Both the position numbers and the translations under genes were made by a program. The notes under the pieces were generated by a model. The model did not search any database, had not been told where the DNA came from, and saw nothing but the letters and a program-made list of their open reading frames with translations. From positions 620,001-684,000 of the forward strand of contig NZ_JBHRSH010000001.1 in NCBI RefSeq assembly GCF_042643165.1: DNA of 64,000 bases, read 5' to 3'. The stretch comes from Hyphococcus aureus (GTDB lineage: Bacteria; Pseudomonadota; Alphaproteobacteria; Caulobacterales; Parvularculaceae). This document shows, in pieces, positions 35,961-43,914 of the stretch (the stretch's first letter is position 1; every line of letters starts with the position of its first letter).

Positions 35961-36958
35961 CTGGCCATCCGCAACATATCTCGCGCATCATCGCCGGTCT
36001 CGTCGCTTTAAGCGCGATGATTATTCTTTTGTCGCTATTCATTGGCCCCGTCTCAATTCCCCCAGCGAAAATTTTCAGCGGCCTGTTTGACGGCGATGAT
36101 GCGGTCTCCGTCATCATCCGCGACATTCGATTGCCCCGAGCGTTCGCCGCATGGCTCGCCGGCGCCTGTCTGGGTGCGGCCGGCGCGGGATTGCAGGGTC
36201 TGTTGAGAAATCCCCTCGCCGACCCCGGCGTTCTTGGCGTTTCCGCCGCCGCGGCGCTTGGCGCCATTATGGCGATCTATTTCAACCTCGCAGCGATTGC
36301 TTTCTGGGCGACGCCGATCGCAGCCATTTTATTTGCCCTCGCCGCCACAGTGATTCTTTATGCGCTTGGCGCGGGACGCGTTTCCACGGCGCGGCTCATT
36401 CTGATCGGTGTCGGCCTGTCATCCTTTTGCGGCGCGCTTATATCTCTTGCGATGAATCTCGCGCCGAACCCCTTCGCCCTCTCCGATCTCGTCAACTGGC
36501 TGTTCGGCACAGTCGCCAATCGAAGTTTTGACGACCTCGCGCTGGCGGCGCCTTTCGCCGGTCTGGGTTTTGCGCTTGTTCTTTTCTCGGCGCCCGGACT
36601 GGCGGTGCTGACATTGGGGGAGGAAACCGCGGCCAGCCTCGGCGCGAACCTCATCCGCGCCCGCGCACTCGTGATTACTGGCGCGGCGCTGCTTGTTGGC
36701 GCAAGCGTGTCCGTCGCCGGCGCGATCGGCTTTGTTGGAATTGTCGCGCCGCATCTCGCCCGCGCCATCGCCGGACAGAACCCTGCGCGGATACTGATCC
36801 CGAGCGCCTTGCTTGGCGGGATCATGCTGGCGAGCGCTGATATTTTCATTCGCGTCTTGCCCTTCGATCAGGAGTTAAAACTTGGCGTCGCCGCAGCGCT
36901 TGTCGGCGCGCCTGCGTTCATCTGGGTCGCCGCCTCAAGCCGGAGAATGACGTCATGA
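35957..36958 (+). CDS. btuC: Cobalamin ABC transporter permease (BtuC-like)
   Basis: A 333-residue FecCD-family permease with about ten helices. 'IRLPRAFAAWLAGACLGAAG' and 'GLLRNPLADPGVLGVSAAAA' are the family motifs, and 'GAIGFVGIVAPHLARAI' is the cytoplasmic coupling loop that contacts the ATPase. It starts within an ATGA overlap with btuF and ends in another with btuD. B12 is implied by the riboswitch. Confidence 0.92.
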   Translation: MTGHPQHISRIIAGLVALSAMIILLSLFIGPVSIPPAKIFSGLFDGDDAVSVIIRDIRLPRAFAAWLAGACLGAAGAGLQGLLRNPLADPGVLGVSAAAALGAIMAIYFNLAAIAFWATPIAAILFALAATVILYALGAGRVSTARLILIGVGLSSFCGALISLAMNLAPNPFALSDLVNWLFGTVANRSFDDLALAAPFAGLGFALVLFSAPGLAVLTLGEETAASLGANLIRARALVITGAALLVGASVSVAGAIGFVGIVAPHLARAIAGQNPARILIPSALLGGIMLASADIFIRVLPFDQELKLGVAAALVGAPAFIWVAASSRRMTS

Positions 36959-37731
36959 CAGCGCTTCTCTCCCTTGAAAACATCACTTACCGGGTTGGCG
37001 AACGCGTCATTCTCGAGAACACATCGCTGCGCATCAGCGCCGGAGAATTCATCGGCCTCATCGGCCCCAATGGCGCCGGAAAGTCGACTCTGCTGCGCAT
37101 CGCCGCCGGGCTTCAAAGACCATCCGCCGGAAGCAACTTCATCAATGGCGTTCTTACAAATACGCTTTCTCAGTCGGAACGCGCGCGCCGCCTGGCCTGG
37201 CTGCCGCAAGCGCGCGAGATCGCCTGGGCGATGACCGCGCGGGAGATTGTGACGCTTGGACGTTTCGCCTGGGGCGCCGCGCAACGCGACAATGCAGGGG
37301 ATATCGCCGCAGTGACGCAAGCGCTGGAGGAAGCCGTGGCCGCAGATTTTGCAGACAGGCTGGCCCATACATTATCCGGCGGAGAGCTTGCCCGTGTGCA
37401 TCTGGCGCGCCTTCTGGCCGGGCAAACGCCAGTCATCCTCGCCGATGAACCCGTCGCCGCGCTTGATCCTGCACACCAGCTCAGTGTCATGAAGCTCCTG
37501 CGCGCCAAAGCCGATGAAGGCCGCGCCGTCATCGCCGCGTTACATGAAGTGCCGCTTGCGGCGCGGTACTGCACCCGAATAGTTATCCTGAACAAAGGCC
37601 GCATTGTCGCTGACGGGGCGCCTGCGGACGTGATCACCCCTGCGGCGCTGCGTGATGTGTTCGCCGTGACCGCCAAAATCGGAAGCGTGAACGGGACTTT
37701 AAGGATCCATCTCGATCCGCTGTCCGGTTAG
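36955..37731 (+). CDS. btuD: Cobalamin ABC transporter ATP-binding protein (BtuD-like)
   Basis: A 258-residue ATPase with Walker A GPNGAGKST (37-45), Q-loop near 'LPQAREIAW', signature LSGGE (140-144) and Walker B 'VILADE' (160-165), followed by 'HEVPLAARYC' switch histidine. It powers B12 import through the btuC permease. It is the last gene of the riboswitch operon and ends 4 bases into the opposing adenosyltransferase gene. Confidence 0.93.
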   Translation: MTALLSLENITYRVGERVILENTSLRISAGEFIGLIGPNGAGKSTLLRIAAGLQRPSAGSNFINGVLTNTLSQSERARRLAWLPQAREIAWAMTAREIVTLGRFAWGAAQRDNAGDIAAVTQALEEAVAADFADRLAHTLSGGELARVHLARLLAGQTPVILADEPVAALDPAHQLSVMKLLRAKADEGRAVIAALHEVPLAARYCTRIVILNKGRIVADGAPADVITPAALRDVFAVTAKIGSVNGTLRIHLDPLSG

Positions 37732-38273
37732 CGCTCCTTGCGCCAATAGACTTCATCAACCCCGAGCCTGCGCGCCTCGACGCGGGCCGCGATGAAAAGA
37801 ATGTCCGAAAGCCGGTTAAGATATTGCAGCGCATGCGCCGCCTCCGGCGCTGATCGGTGAAAGGCGGCCATCGCCCGTTCTGCGCGGCGGCATACTGTGC
37901 GCGCCACATGACAAAAAGCGATCTCCTTGGCGCCGCCGGGCAGGATGAACTCTTTCAAAGGCGGCAGGTTTTCATTCAACAGCGTCGCCGCCGCATCGAG
38001 CCGCGCTACATGCGCATCGGAAAGCATGGGCGCGCCCGGAAACGACAGCGCGCCGCCGAGATCGAATAAATCGTGCTGCGCATGAGAGAGCGTTTCGCTC
38101 AGCACACCCTCAGCGCCATGGGCGATGACAACGCCGAGCCAGGAATTGAGTTCGTCCACATCGCCAATCAGCGCAATGCGCGCGTCGTCCTTGGCGAGCC
38201 GCGTTCCGTCGGCGAGAGAGGTTTCCCCCTTGTCGCCGCCGCGTGTGACGATTTTCGTTAGGCGATCAGACAT
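37728..38273 (-). CDS. PduO-type cob(I)alamin adenosyltransferase
   Basis: A 181-residue ATP:cob(I)alamin adenosyltransferase. The ATP-binding N-terminal motif 'TRGGDKGET' (10-18) and the later 'RTVCRRAERAMAA' and 'YLNRLSDILFIAAR' are diagnostic. It converts imported cobalamin to adenosylcobalamin, the ligand of the riboswitch class upstream of btuB. It is transcribed toward the B12 uptake operon and the two stops overlap. The start is fixed by GTAGGA 9 bases before the ATG. Confidence 0.95.
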   Translation of the reverse strand: MSDRLTKIVTRGGDKGETSLADGTRLAKDDARIALIGDVDELNSWLGVVIAHGAEGVLSETLSHAQHDLFDLGGALSFPGAPMLSDAHVARLDAAATLLNENLPPLKEFILPGGAKEIAFCHVARTVCRRAERAMAAFHRSAPEAAHALQYLNRLSDILFIAARVEARRLGVDEVYWRKER

Positions 38274-38290
38274 AAAAATAATCCTACTAC

Positions 38291-38321
38291 AAAAAACGCC
38301 CGGCGGGAAAACCGCCGGGCG
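38291..38321 (-). terminator. Terminator of the POT transporter gene
   Basis: A 10-base GC stem (38297-38306 with 38312-38321) and 5-base loop, followed on the minus strand by six T. It lies 30 bases after the POT gene stop and just before the adenosyltransferase start. Confidence 0.9.
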
Positions 38322-38351
38322 CTTCAACTTAGTATGTGCTTTCTGGAGCCA

Positions 38352-40178
38352 CTAAGCCCCGACTTTTTCAGGTGGATGCGTGCCGCCAGCTCCTGGCTGA
38401 CCAAGCTGCGACTCGCCAGCAAGCGCATGGGCAGGGTCGCCTTTCATGGTATCGAGATGCATGAGTTTCTTGATAATCGGAGAAATCAGCAACATGACAA
38501 CTCCAACGCCCATCGCGACATAAGCCACATTTGTGTAAACCTCAGCATAGCCCGCCTTCGCCGCAGCTACATCTGTCAGCTGACCGCCAATGGTTTCTGC
38601 TCCTGTCGTTCGTGCGATCACGCCGGCAAGATAATTCGATAGACCCGAATACAAAAACCAGGCCCCCATGCTCATACCCACGGCGCGTGCAGGGGCAAGT
38701 TTAGTTACCTGTGACAAGCCAACCGGCGACAGCATCAACTCACCCATGGTGTGTATCCAATAGATGAGGAAGATAAAATACACGGCGGTTAAACCTGCCC
38801 CAGCGCCTGAAGCTGAGATGCCGCCGACTAGCGACAAGAAACCAAGCCCCGCCAAGAAAACACCAAACGCGAATTTCACCGGAGCAGACGGTTCCAATTT
38901 TCGTTTGGATAGCGCGACCCACATCCACGCAAAGAGCGGCGCGAAGAGCACTATGAAACCTGCATTTAGCGCCTGAAAAACTGGCGTTTCAACATTCCAA
39001 CCAAATATGTTCCGGTCAACAAATCTTGCGGTAAACAGAGTCAGAGACGAACCAGCTTGCTCAAACAACGCCCAAAATGGAATTTGCGCAAGGATAAAGT
39101 AAATCGCCGCCAGCATCCGATCGCGTTCTTCGCCCGCCAATTTGGTAATGGCGTAACCAACAAGAAATAGAAAAACCAAGACCCCCAGAATGCCGACAAA
39201 CCATTCCGGCACCAAATGGGCATTCATAACGGTACCCATCGCAAAAACGATGATGCCAACACCAGCGAGGTAACACGCCCACTCGACATTAATCGGACCG
39301 ATAAATTTCTCTTTTAATTTCTCAGCGCTTGGCGGATCCGCACGACCCTCAAGCCAAGGCTGGAACACGAGAAAGGTGAGCAGACCAGCAAGCATGCCGA
39401 CACCTGCAAGGCCAAAACCCCAGTTCCAACCGTAACGAATGCCAATAATGCCAACAGTGAGTGACGATAACAACGAGCCAAGATTGATGCCCATATAAAA
39501 TATCGTGAAGCCTGAATCTCGTCTTGTGTCGCCTAACCCATAAAGGGCGCCAACGATGGTAGAGATATTTGCTTTCAAAAAACCAACACCGGCGATGATA
39601 AGAGCCAACGCGAGATAGAGAATGTTGACGAACAGCTCTTCCTGCTCAACTCTCGTCGTGTACTCCGCCCTTGCAATCGTTACCGGAAGGCCAACCGCCG
39701 CCGGATTGTCAATAATCATCTCCGTGGCGCCGTCATTGAAGGAAATCTTTGATGTACCCGTTTCCGCAATGATGATCTGATCGGCGTCTCCGCCACGCCC
39801 CTCAAGCGTGATTTGGTAGTCTTGCCCTTGATAGGTAAGTATCTCTTTCGAGCCACTCCCTTCAAACGCCATGAGGCCGTGCCCCATAACTAGCAAGATA
39901 GCGCCATAGGTCACTGCCTTGCGCTGCCCCAAATAACGGTCGGCGAGCGAGCCGCCGATGATCGTCATGACATAAACCAGCGCCGTATAGGCGCCGTACA
40001 TGACCGCAGATCGTTCATCTGAAAACAGGAAATGCTGGGTGAGATAAAGAATGAGAAGACCACGCATCCCGTAATAGGAAAAGCGCTCCCACATCTCCGT
40101 GAAAAACAAAATATAAAGACCACGGGGGTGACCAAAGATCGTCTTTTCACCCGCTGGAATCGTTATCGCTTCGCTCAT
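38352..40178 (-). CDS. POT family proton-dependent oligopeptide transporter
   Basis: A 608-residue major facilitator importing di- and tripeptides with protons. The ExxER motif lies in 'FFTEMWERFSYYGMRGLL' (Glu28, Glu31, Arg32), and 'NLGSLLSSLTVGIIG' follows later. Between the third and fourth helices there is a hydrophilic insert of about 80 residues (near 106-184) rich in beta-strand formers, longer than in basic family members. The DNA appears lower in GC than neighbours. GGGAG precedes the ATG at 40178. Confidence 0.9.
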   Translation of the reverse strand: MSEAITIPAGEKTIFGHPRGLYILFFTEMWERFSYYGMRGLLILYLTQHFLFSDERSAVMYGAYTALVYVMTIIGGSLADRYLGQRKAVTYGAILLVMGHGLMAFEGSGSKEILTYQGQDYQITLEGRGGDADQIIIAETGTSKISFNDGATEMIIDNPAAVGLPVTIARAEYTTRVEQEELFVNILYLALALIIAGVGFLKANISTIVGALYGLGDTRRDSGFTIFYMGINLGSLLSSLTVGIIGIRYGWNWGFGLAGVGMLAGLLTFLVFQPWLEGRADPPSAEKLKEKFIGPINVEWACYLAGVGIIVFAMGTVMNAHLVPEWFVGILGVLVFLFLVGYAITKLAGEERDRMLAAIYFILAQIPFWALFEQAGSSLTLFTARFVDRNIFGWNVETPVFQALNAGFIVLFAPLFAWMWVALSKRKLEPSAPVKFAFGVFLAGLGFLSLVGGISASGAGAGLTAVYFIFLIYWIHTMGELMLSPVGLSQVTKLAPARAVGMSMGAWFLYSGLSNYLAGVIARTTGAETIGGQLTDVAAAKAGYAEVYTNVAYVAMGVGVVMLLISPIIKKLMHLDTMKGDPAHALAGESQLGQPGAGGTHPPEKVGA

Positions 40179-40413
40179 ATTAGCTCCCTCTTGCGGCCGC
40201 CATTTTAAACCGCCCGCTGGATATTCGCCCCTTGGACGCGCCTTCCGGGCGCGCAATTGGCGCGCACTGTAGGCTGGAAAGCGCCGTCAAATCCAGAGCT
40301 TAGACAGATTTTGCCATGAATGGCGAAGCCCAAGGGGCGTTGCTGGCGCAATCTGTCACAAGATTGTGTCCCGAGTTCGCGTTTCGTACAGGTTCTTAGC
40401 GGGAGAGCCGGAT

Positions 40414-40899
40414 TTACTCCGGCCGGTCGTGGCGAAGACCCGCTTTGGCGATTCCGGCGCGGGCGCATTCCGCATCTTCCGATCCCGCAGCGCCCGAGAC
40501 GCCGACACCGCCAAGAGGAACGCCGTCCTTGCTGAAGATCGCCTCGCCGCCCTCAAAGATAGCGATGTTGGGCGCCGCCGCGAGAGCCGGAAATTCCTTG
40601 GCGCGCTCTGCGGACCCTTTGGTCGGCCCAGCAAAGGAGGCGCTGGCGTTCGCTTTCCACTGGGAAATCTCGATTGTGCCCAGAAGAGCGTCATCCATGC
40701 GTAGAAAGGCCATGAGATTGCGGCCCTGATCGAGCACGGTGATGTTCAGCTTCCATCCCTTTTCAAGGGCGTAGGCTTCACAGCCGGCGACAATCGCCTT
40801 GGCGGAAGCGGAGGTAAGCGCCGGGCGCGTTTCCTGCGCCGCCGAAATTCCCGTAAGCGTCGCAGCCGCCGCCATTGCGGACAGAAATAATCTTTTCAT
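40414..40899 (-). CDS. Exported GlcG/HbpS-like protein
   Basis: A 161-residue protein with a signal peptide (cut near SAA-Q, residue 21) and a full GlcG/HbpS (DUF336) domain: 'ALEKGWKLNITVLDQGRNLMAF', 'FPALAAAPNIAIFEGG' and 'GGVGVSGAAGSEDAECA'. Relatives bind haem or assist cofactor-related enzymes, but ligands are unproven. It ends 235 bases before the POT gene start, so it may not share its transcript. Confidence 0.85.
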   Translation of the reverse strand: MKRLFLSAMAAAATLTGISAAQETRPALTSASAKAIVAGCEAYALEKGWKLNITVLDQGRNLMAFLRMDDALLGTIEISQWKANASASFAGPTKGSAERAKEFPALAAAPNIAIFEGGEAIFSKDGVPLGGVGVSGAAGSEDAECARAGIAKAGLRHDRPE

Positions 40900-40948
40900 G
40901 AATGTCCCCTCTCATTGACGCAACAAACAGAGCGCACAATTCCCGCCT

Positions 40949-41200
40949 TCATTTTGATTTGAAAAACAACGCGCGCGCAAGGCCGACTCCGGAAATCAAG
41001 AGCCAAAACATCTCAATTACAAAAGATGCGGCGTTGAAGGTGTGCGAGAGCGAAAAGAGAATAAGCAAAGCGCCAATGCCGTTCAGCGCGGGATATAGAG
41101 GCTGGCGCACATCCATACGGCCCACTTGCGAAAGGAAATAGGTGCCCACCACAAGGCTGACGCCGGCAAAGCCGACAAAATCAGGAAGCGCCAATTGCAT
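40949..41200 (-). CDS. Small CBU_0592-like membrane protein
   Basis: An 83-residue protein with three hydrophobic helices and the family pattern 'FVGFAGVSLVVGTYFLSQVG', 'LYPALNGIGALLILFS', 'ASFVIEMFW'. CBU_0592-type proteins have no known function. It lies 49 bases before the GlcG-like gene and 53 bases after exoD on the same strand. Confidence 0.72.
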   Translation of the reverse strand: MQLALPDFVGFAGVSLVVGTYFLSQVGRMDVRQPLYPALNGIGALLILFSLSHTFNAASFVIEMFWLLISGVGLARALFFKSK

Positions 41201-41253
41201 CCCGCACTGTTTAGATTATTCCGCCCGGATGTCGAGGTTGTTTATGAGCCGCA

Positions 41254-41859
41254 TCAAAAAGCGCGCACAGCGATGAATCCGACGGCGAGACAACCAGCAA
41301 GCGCGAGGCTCATCACAAGGCCGTCACGGGCGGTGATTGCAACGCCAAAGAGGACAATTGTCCAGGCTGGCGCCGCCACAGCAAAGGGAACCGCATCGAA
41401 AGGGATCATCAATATCCCAAGCGCCGTCACGAAAATCGCTGCAGCGCGCCGCATCGCCTCACCGGCGGCCCAGGTCCAGCGCTCCGTAATCAGATGATCG
41501 ATAAAACGCAGCGGCTTATCCATTTTACGGCGCACCTCACGGAGCTTTTCCTCGGAGATGGATTGCTTCAACGCGATGTCAGGCAACCATGGATGATTAA
41601 GCCCAAGCGCCATTTGCAGCGCGAGGATGGCGATGACGACGCCGACCACCGCCGCGGCGCCCGGAATCACCGCCAACGGCGTACCGCCGACAAAACCGAG
41701 CACAATAAATAACGGGCCATAGCTGCGGTCGTCCCAGGCCCTGAGAAGAGCGCGCAAACTGACGCGCCCATTTTCCGACTGCGCGATGGCGTCGTCTACG
41801 ATTGATTCAAGCGGTGCGTCGCCATCCGCCACAGAATTGGATTGCCGGGATACAGACAT
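41254..41859 (-). CDS. ExoD family membrane protein
   Basis: A 201-residue protein of the exopolysaccharide synthesis ExoD family: 'LRALLRAWDDRSYGPLFIVL' and 'PWLPDIALKQSISEEKL', with four to five hydrophobic helices. In rhizobia ExoD influences exopolysaccharide production and alkali tolerance, but the mechanism is unclear. It starts 42 bases downstream of lpdA and may extend the suc operon transcript. Confidence 0.85.
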   Translation of the reverse strand: MSVSRQSNSVADGDAPLESIVDDAIAQSENGRVSLRALLRAWDDRSYGPLFIVLGFVGGTPLAVIPGAAAVVGVVIAILALQMALGLNHPWLPDIALKQSISEEKLREVRRKMDKPLRFIDHLITERWTWAAGEAMRRAAAIFVTALGILMIPFDAVPFAVAAPAWTIVLFGVAITARDGLVMSLALAGCLAVGFIAVRAF

Positions 41860-41901
41860 GACAGGCCAACACTGGCGGAACCGAGCCGTTCCGGCAAGCG
41901 C

Positions 41902-43308
41902 CTAGGCTTGCATCGTCCAGCCTTCGACACCCATGGCGGCCTGACGAACAGCCTCGGACCGGGTGGGGTGAGCGTGACAGGTGCGGGCGATGTCTTCCGA
42001 CGCGCCGCCAAACTCCATGACGGCGACAGCTTCAGCGATGAGCTCGCCCGCTTCGACGCCGACAATATGCACGCCGAGCACCTTATCGGTTTGCGCATCC
42101 GCCAGCACTTTCACAAAACCATCCGTCTCGTGATTGGTTTTCGCGCGCGAATTGGCGGCGAAGGGGAACTTGCCGGTTTTGTAGTTGACGCCCGCGTCTT
42201 TCAGCTGCTCTTCGGTTTTGCCGACCGAGGCGACCTCGGGATAGGTGTAAACGACATTCGGCACGAGATCATAATTCACATGCCCCGCCTTGCCGGCGAT
42301 CAGTTCGATGCAGGCGGTTCCGTCTTCTTCCGCCTTGTGAGCGAGCATCGGTCCATGGATCGCATCGCCAAGCGCCCAGATGCCGGGAACATTGGTTTTA
42401 AAATGATCGGTTTCGATAAAACCGCGCTTGTCGGTTTTGACGCCAACGGTTTCAAGGCCAAGCCCTTGCGTATAGGGGCGGCGGCCGATGGCGACCAGCA
42501 CTGCATCGCAGTCCACGGTTTCCGCTTCGCCGCCTTTAGCGGGTTCGACGGTGAGTTGAACGCCGGACTTCGTCGTCTTCGCGCCCGTGACTTTGGCGCC
42601 GAGCTTGAACTCCATGCCTTGTTTTTTAAGGATGCGCTGAAACTGTTTCGAGACTTCATCGTCCATCGGCGGCAGAATTTTGTCGAGGAACTCGACAACC
42701 GTCACCTTAGAGCCGAGACGCCGCCAGACCGAACCGAGCTCCAGCCCGATAACGCCGCCGCCAATTACCACGAGGTGATCGGGCACTTTGGCGAGATCAA
42801 GCGCGCCCGTGGACGAGACAATCTGTTTTTCGTCAATTTCGACACCCGGCAGCGGGGTCACCTCCGAGCCCGTTGCGATGATGATATTTTTGGTTTCGAG
42901 CTTTTTGTCGCCGTCAGCGCCAGAGACGAGAACGCGGGTCGCGGACAGGATTTCACCCGATCCAAAATAAACGTCGGCCTTGTTTTTCTTCATCAGAAAT
43001 TCGACGCCTTTGGTCAGCCCCTCGACCGCATCGTCTTTCTGTTTCAGCATCTGTTTCAGATCGAGCTTCAGCCCGCCGGTTTCGATGCCGAGGCTCGCGA
43101 AATCCTTTTCGGCAATTTCGTAAAGCTGCGAAGCGTGAAGCAGCGCCTTTGACGGGATACAGCCGACATTGAGGCAGGTGCCGCCGAGCTTTTTATTGTC
43201 GCGCTTTTCGATGATCGCGGTCTTGAGGCCCAGCTGTCCGGCGCGGATCGCCGCATTATAGCCGCCGGGGCCGGCGCCGATGATCACGACGTCATATTGA
43301 TCGGTCAT
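41902..43308 (-). CDS. lpdA: Dihydrolipoyl dehydrogenase (E3)
   Basis: A 468-residue flavoprotein disulfide reductase. The FAD motif is 'VVIIGAGPGGYNAA', the redox pair is Cys45-Cys50 in 'GGTCLNVGCIPSK', NAD binding 'VIGGGVIGLELGSVWRRLG', and the catalytic His447-Glu452 in 'CHAHPTRSE'. It reoxidises the lipoyl groups of SucB. It closes the sucD-sucA-sucB-X-lpdA order. The start at 43308 follows the X gene stop by 4 bases. Confidence 0.97.
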   Translation of the reverse strand: MTDQYDVVIIGAGPGGYNAAIRAGQLGLKTAIIEKRDNKKLGGTCLNVGCIPSKALLHASQLYEIAEKDFASLGIETGGLKLDLKQMLKQKDDAVEGLTKGVEFLMKKNKADVYFGSGEILSATRVLVSGADGDKKLETKNIIIATGSEVTPLPGVEIDEKQIVSSTGALDLAKVPDHLVVIGGGVIGLELGSVWRRLGSKVTVVEFLDKILPPMDDEVSKQFQRILKKQGMEFKLGAKVTGAKTTKSGVQLTVEPAKGGEAETVDCDAVLVAIGRRPYTQGLGLETVGVKTDKRGFIETDHFKTNVPGIWALGDAIHGPMLAHKAEEDGTACIELIAGKAGHVNYDLVPNVVYTYPEVASVGKTEEQLKDAGVNYKTGKFPFAANSRAKTNHETDGFVKVLADAQTDKVLGVHIVGVEAGELIAEAVAVMEFGGASEDIARTCHAHPTRSEAVRQAAMGVEGWTMQA

Positions 43309-43312
43309 AAGT

Positions 43313-43912
43313 TCATTCCGCTTCAATGATAAATGGGGAGGCTGCGTCTTCCGGAAAAATCACGGATTCAAAATCACCATTCGGCGATTTGATCAGGCCG
43401 AACTCGAATCTCAAACCCCAGGGGCCGCGGCCGAAATGCGCCTTGCTCAGTTGAAACTCACGCGCCTCGGAAGGGATAAACTTGGCGCGGTGCGTATCGC
43501 CTTCGCCCTGATAACCGTTGAAGCGAACGGCGTTCGCGGACCAGCCCGTAATCTGCCACCAACGATCACTTTCAGCGGTCTCGGGCGCGCCATCTTCATC
43601 CTCCGCCGCCCATTCTCCCAGTTGGGCCGAGACATGGAGATTGCGGGGTGCTTCAAGACCGGGAGAGTCGACCACAAGATCAACAGCACCAAAGCTTTCC
43701 GGCGGCAGCGACGCGCACAGCCAGACATAACGCTGATCCTGGAAAACAAAAAGCGTCATATCTTGAGAAAACGAAACGGTTTGGACGCCTAGGTCGGCAT
43801 ATTCATCGCAGGCGCCGTCCAGCAAGGGATAGCCAGCGTCACTCTGCTCGGCGCATCCGAAACAAGAGAACAGCGCCAAGCCGCTGACAACCGATTCAAT
43901 CCTGAAAGCCAC
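43313..43912 (-). CDS. Exported protein of unknown function between sucB and lpdA
   Basis: A 199-residue protein with a hydrophobic export signal ending in a cysteine-rich segment (SCFGCAEQ). A lipoprotein is possible, but the lipobox is atypical. The mature part is acidic and beta-rich with several tryptophans ('DRWWQITGWSANAVRFNGY'). I do not recognise the family. It starts with GTG 2 bases after the sucB stop and ends 4 bases before lpdA, so it is locked into the 2-oxoglutarate dehydrogenase operon even though an exported protein has no role in that complex. Confidence 0.75.
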   Translation of the reverse strand: MAFRIESVVSGLALFSCFGCAEQSDAGYPLLDGACDEYADLGVQTVSFSQDMTLFVFQDQRYVWLCASLPPESFGAVDLVVDSPGLEAPRNLHVSAQLGEWAAEDEDGAPETAESDRWWQITGWSANAVRFNGYQGEGDTHRAKFIPSEAREFQLSKAHFGRGPWGLRFEFGLIKSPNGDFESVIFPEDAASPFIIEAE

Positions 43913-43914
43913 GA

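Noticed and set aside
41842..43152. 436-codon open frame on the plus strand
   Set aside because: It is the mirror of lpdA, whose protein has all catalytic motifs; the plus-strand product has no recognisable domain.
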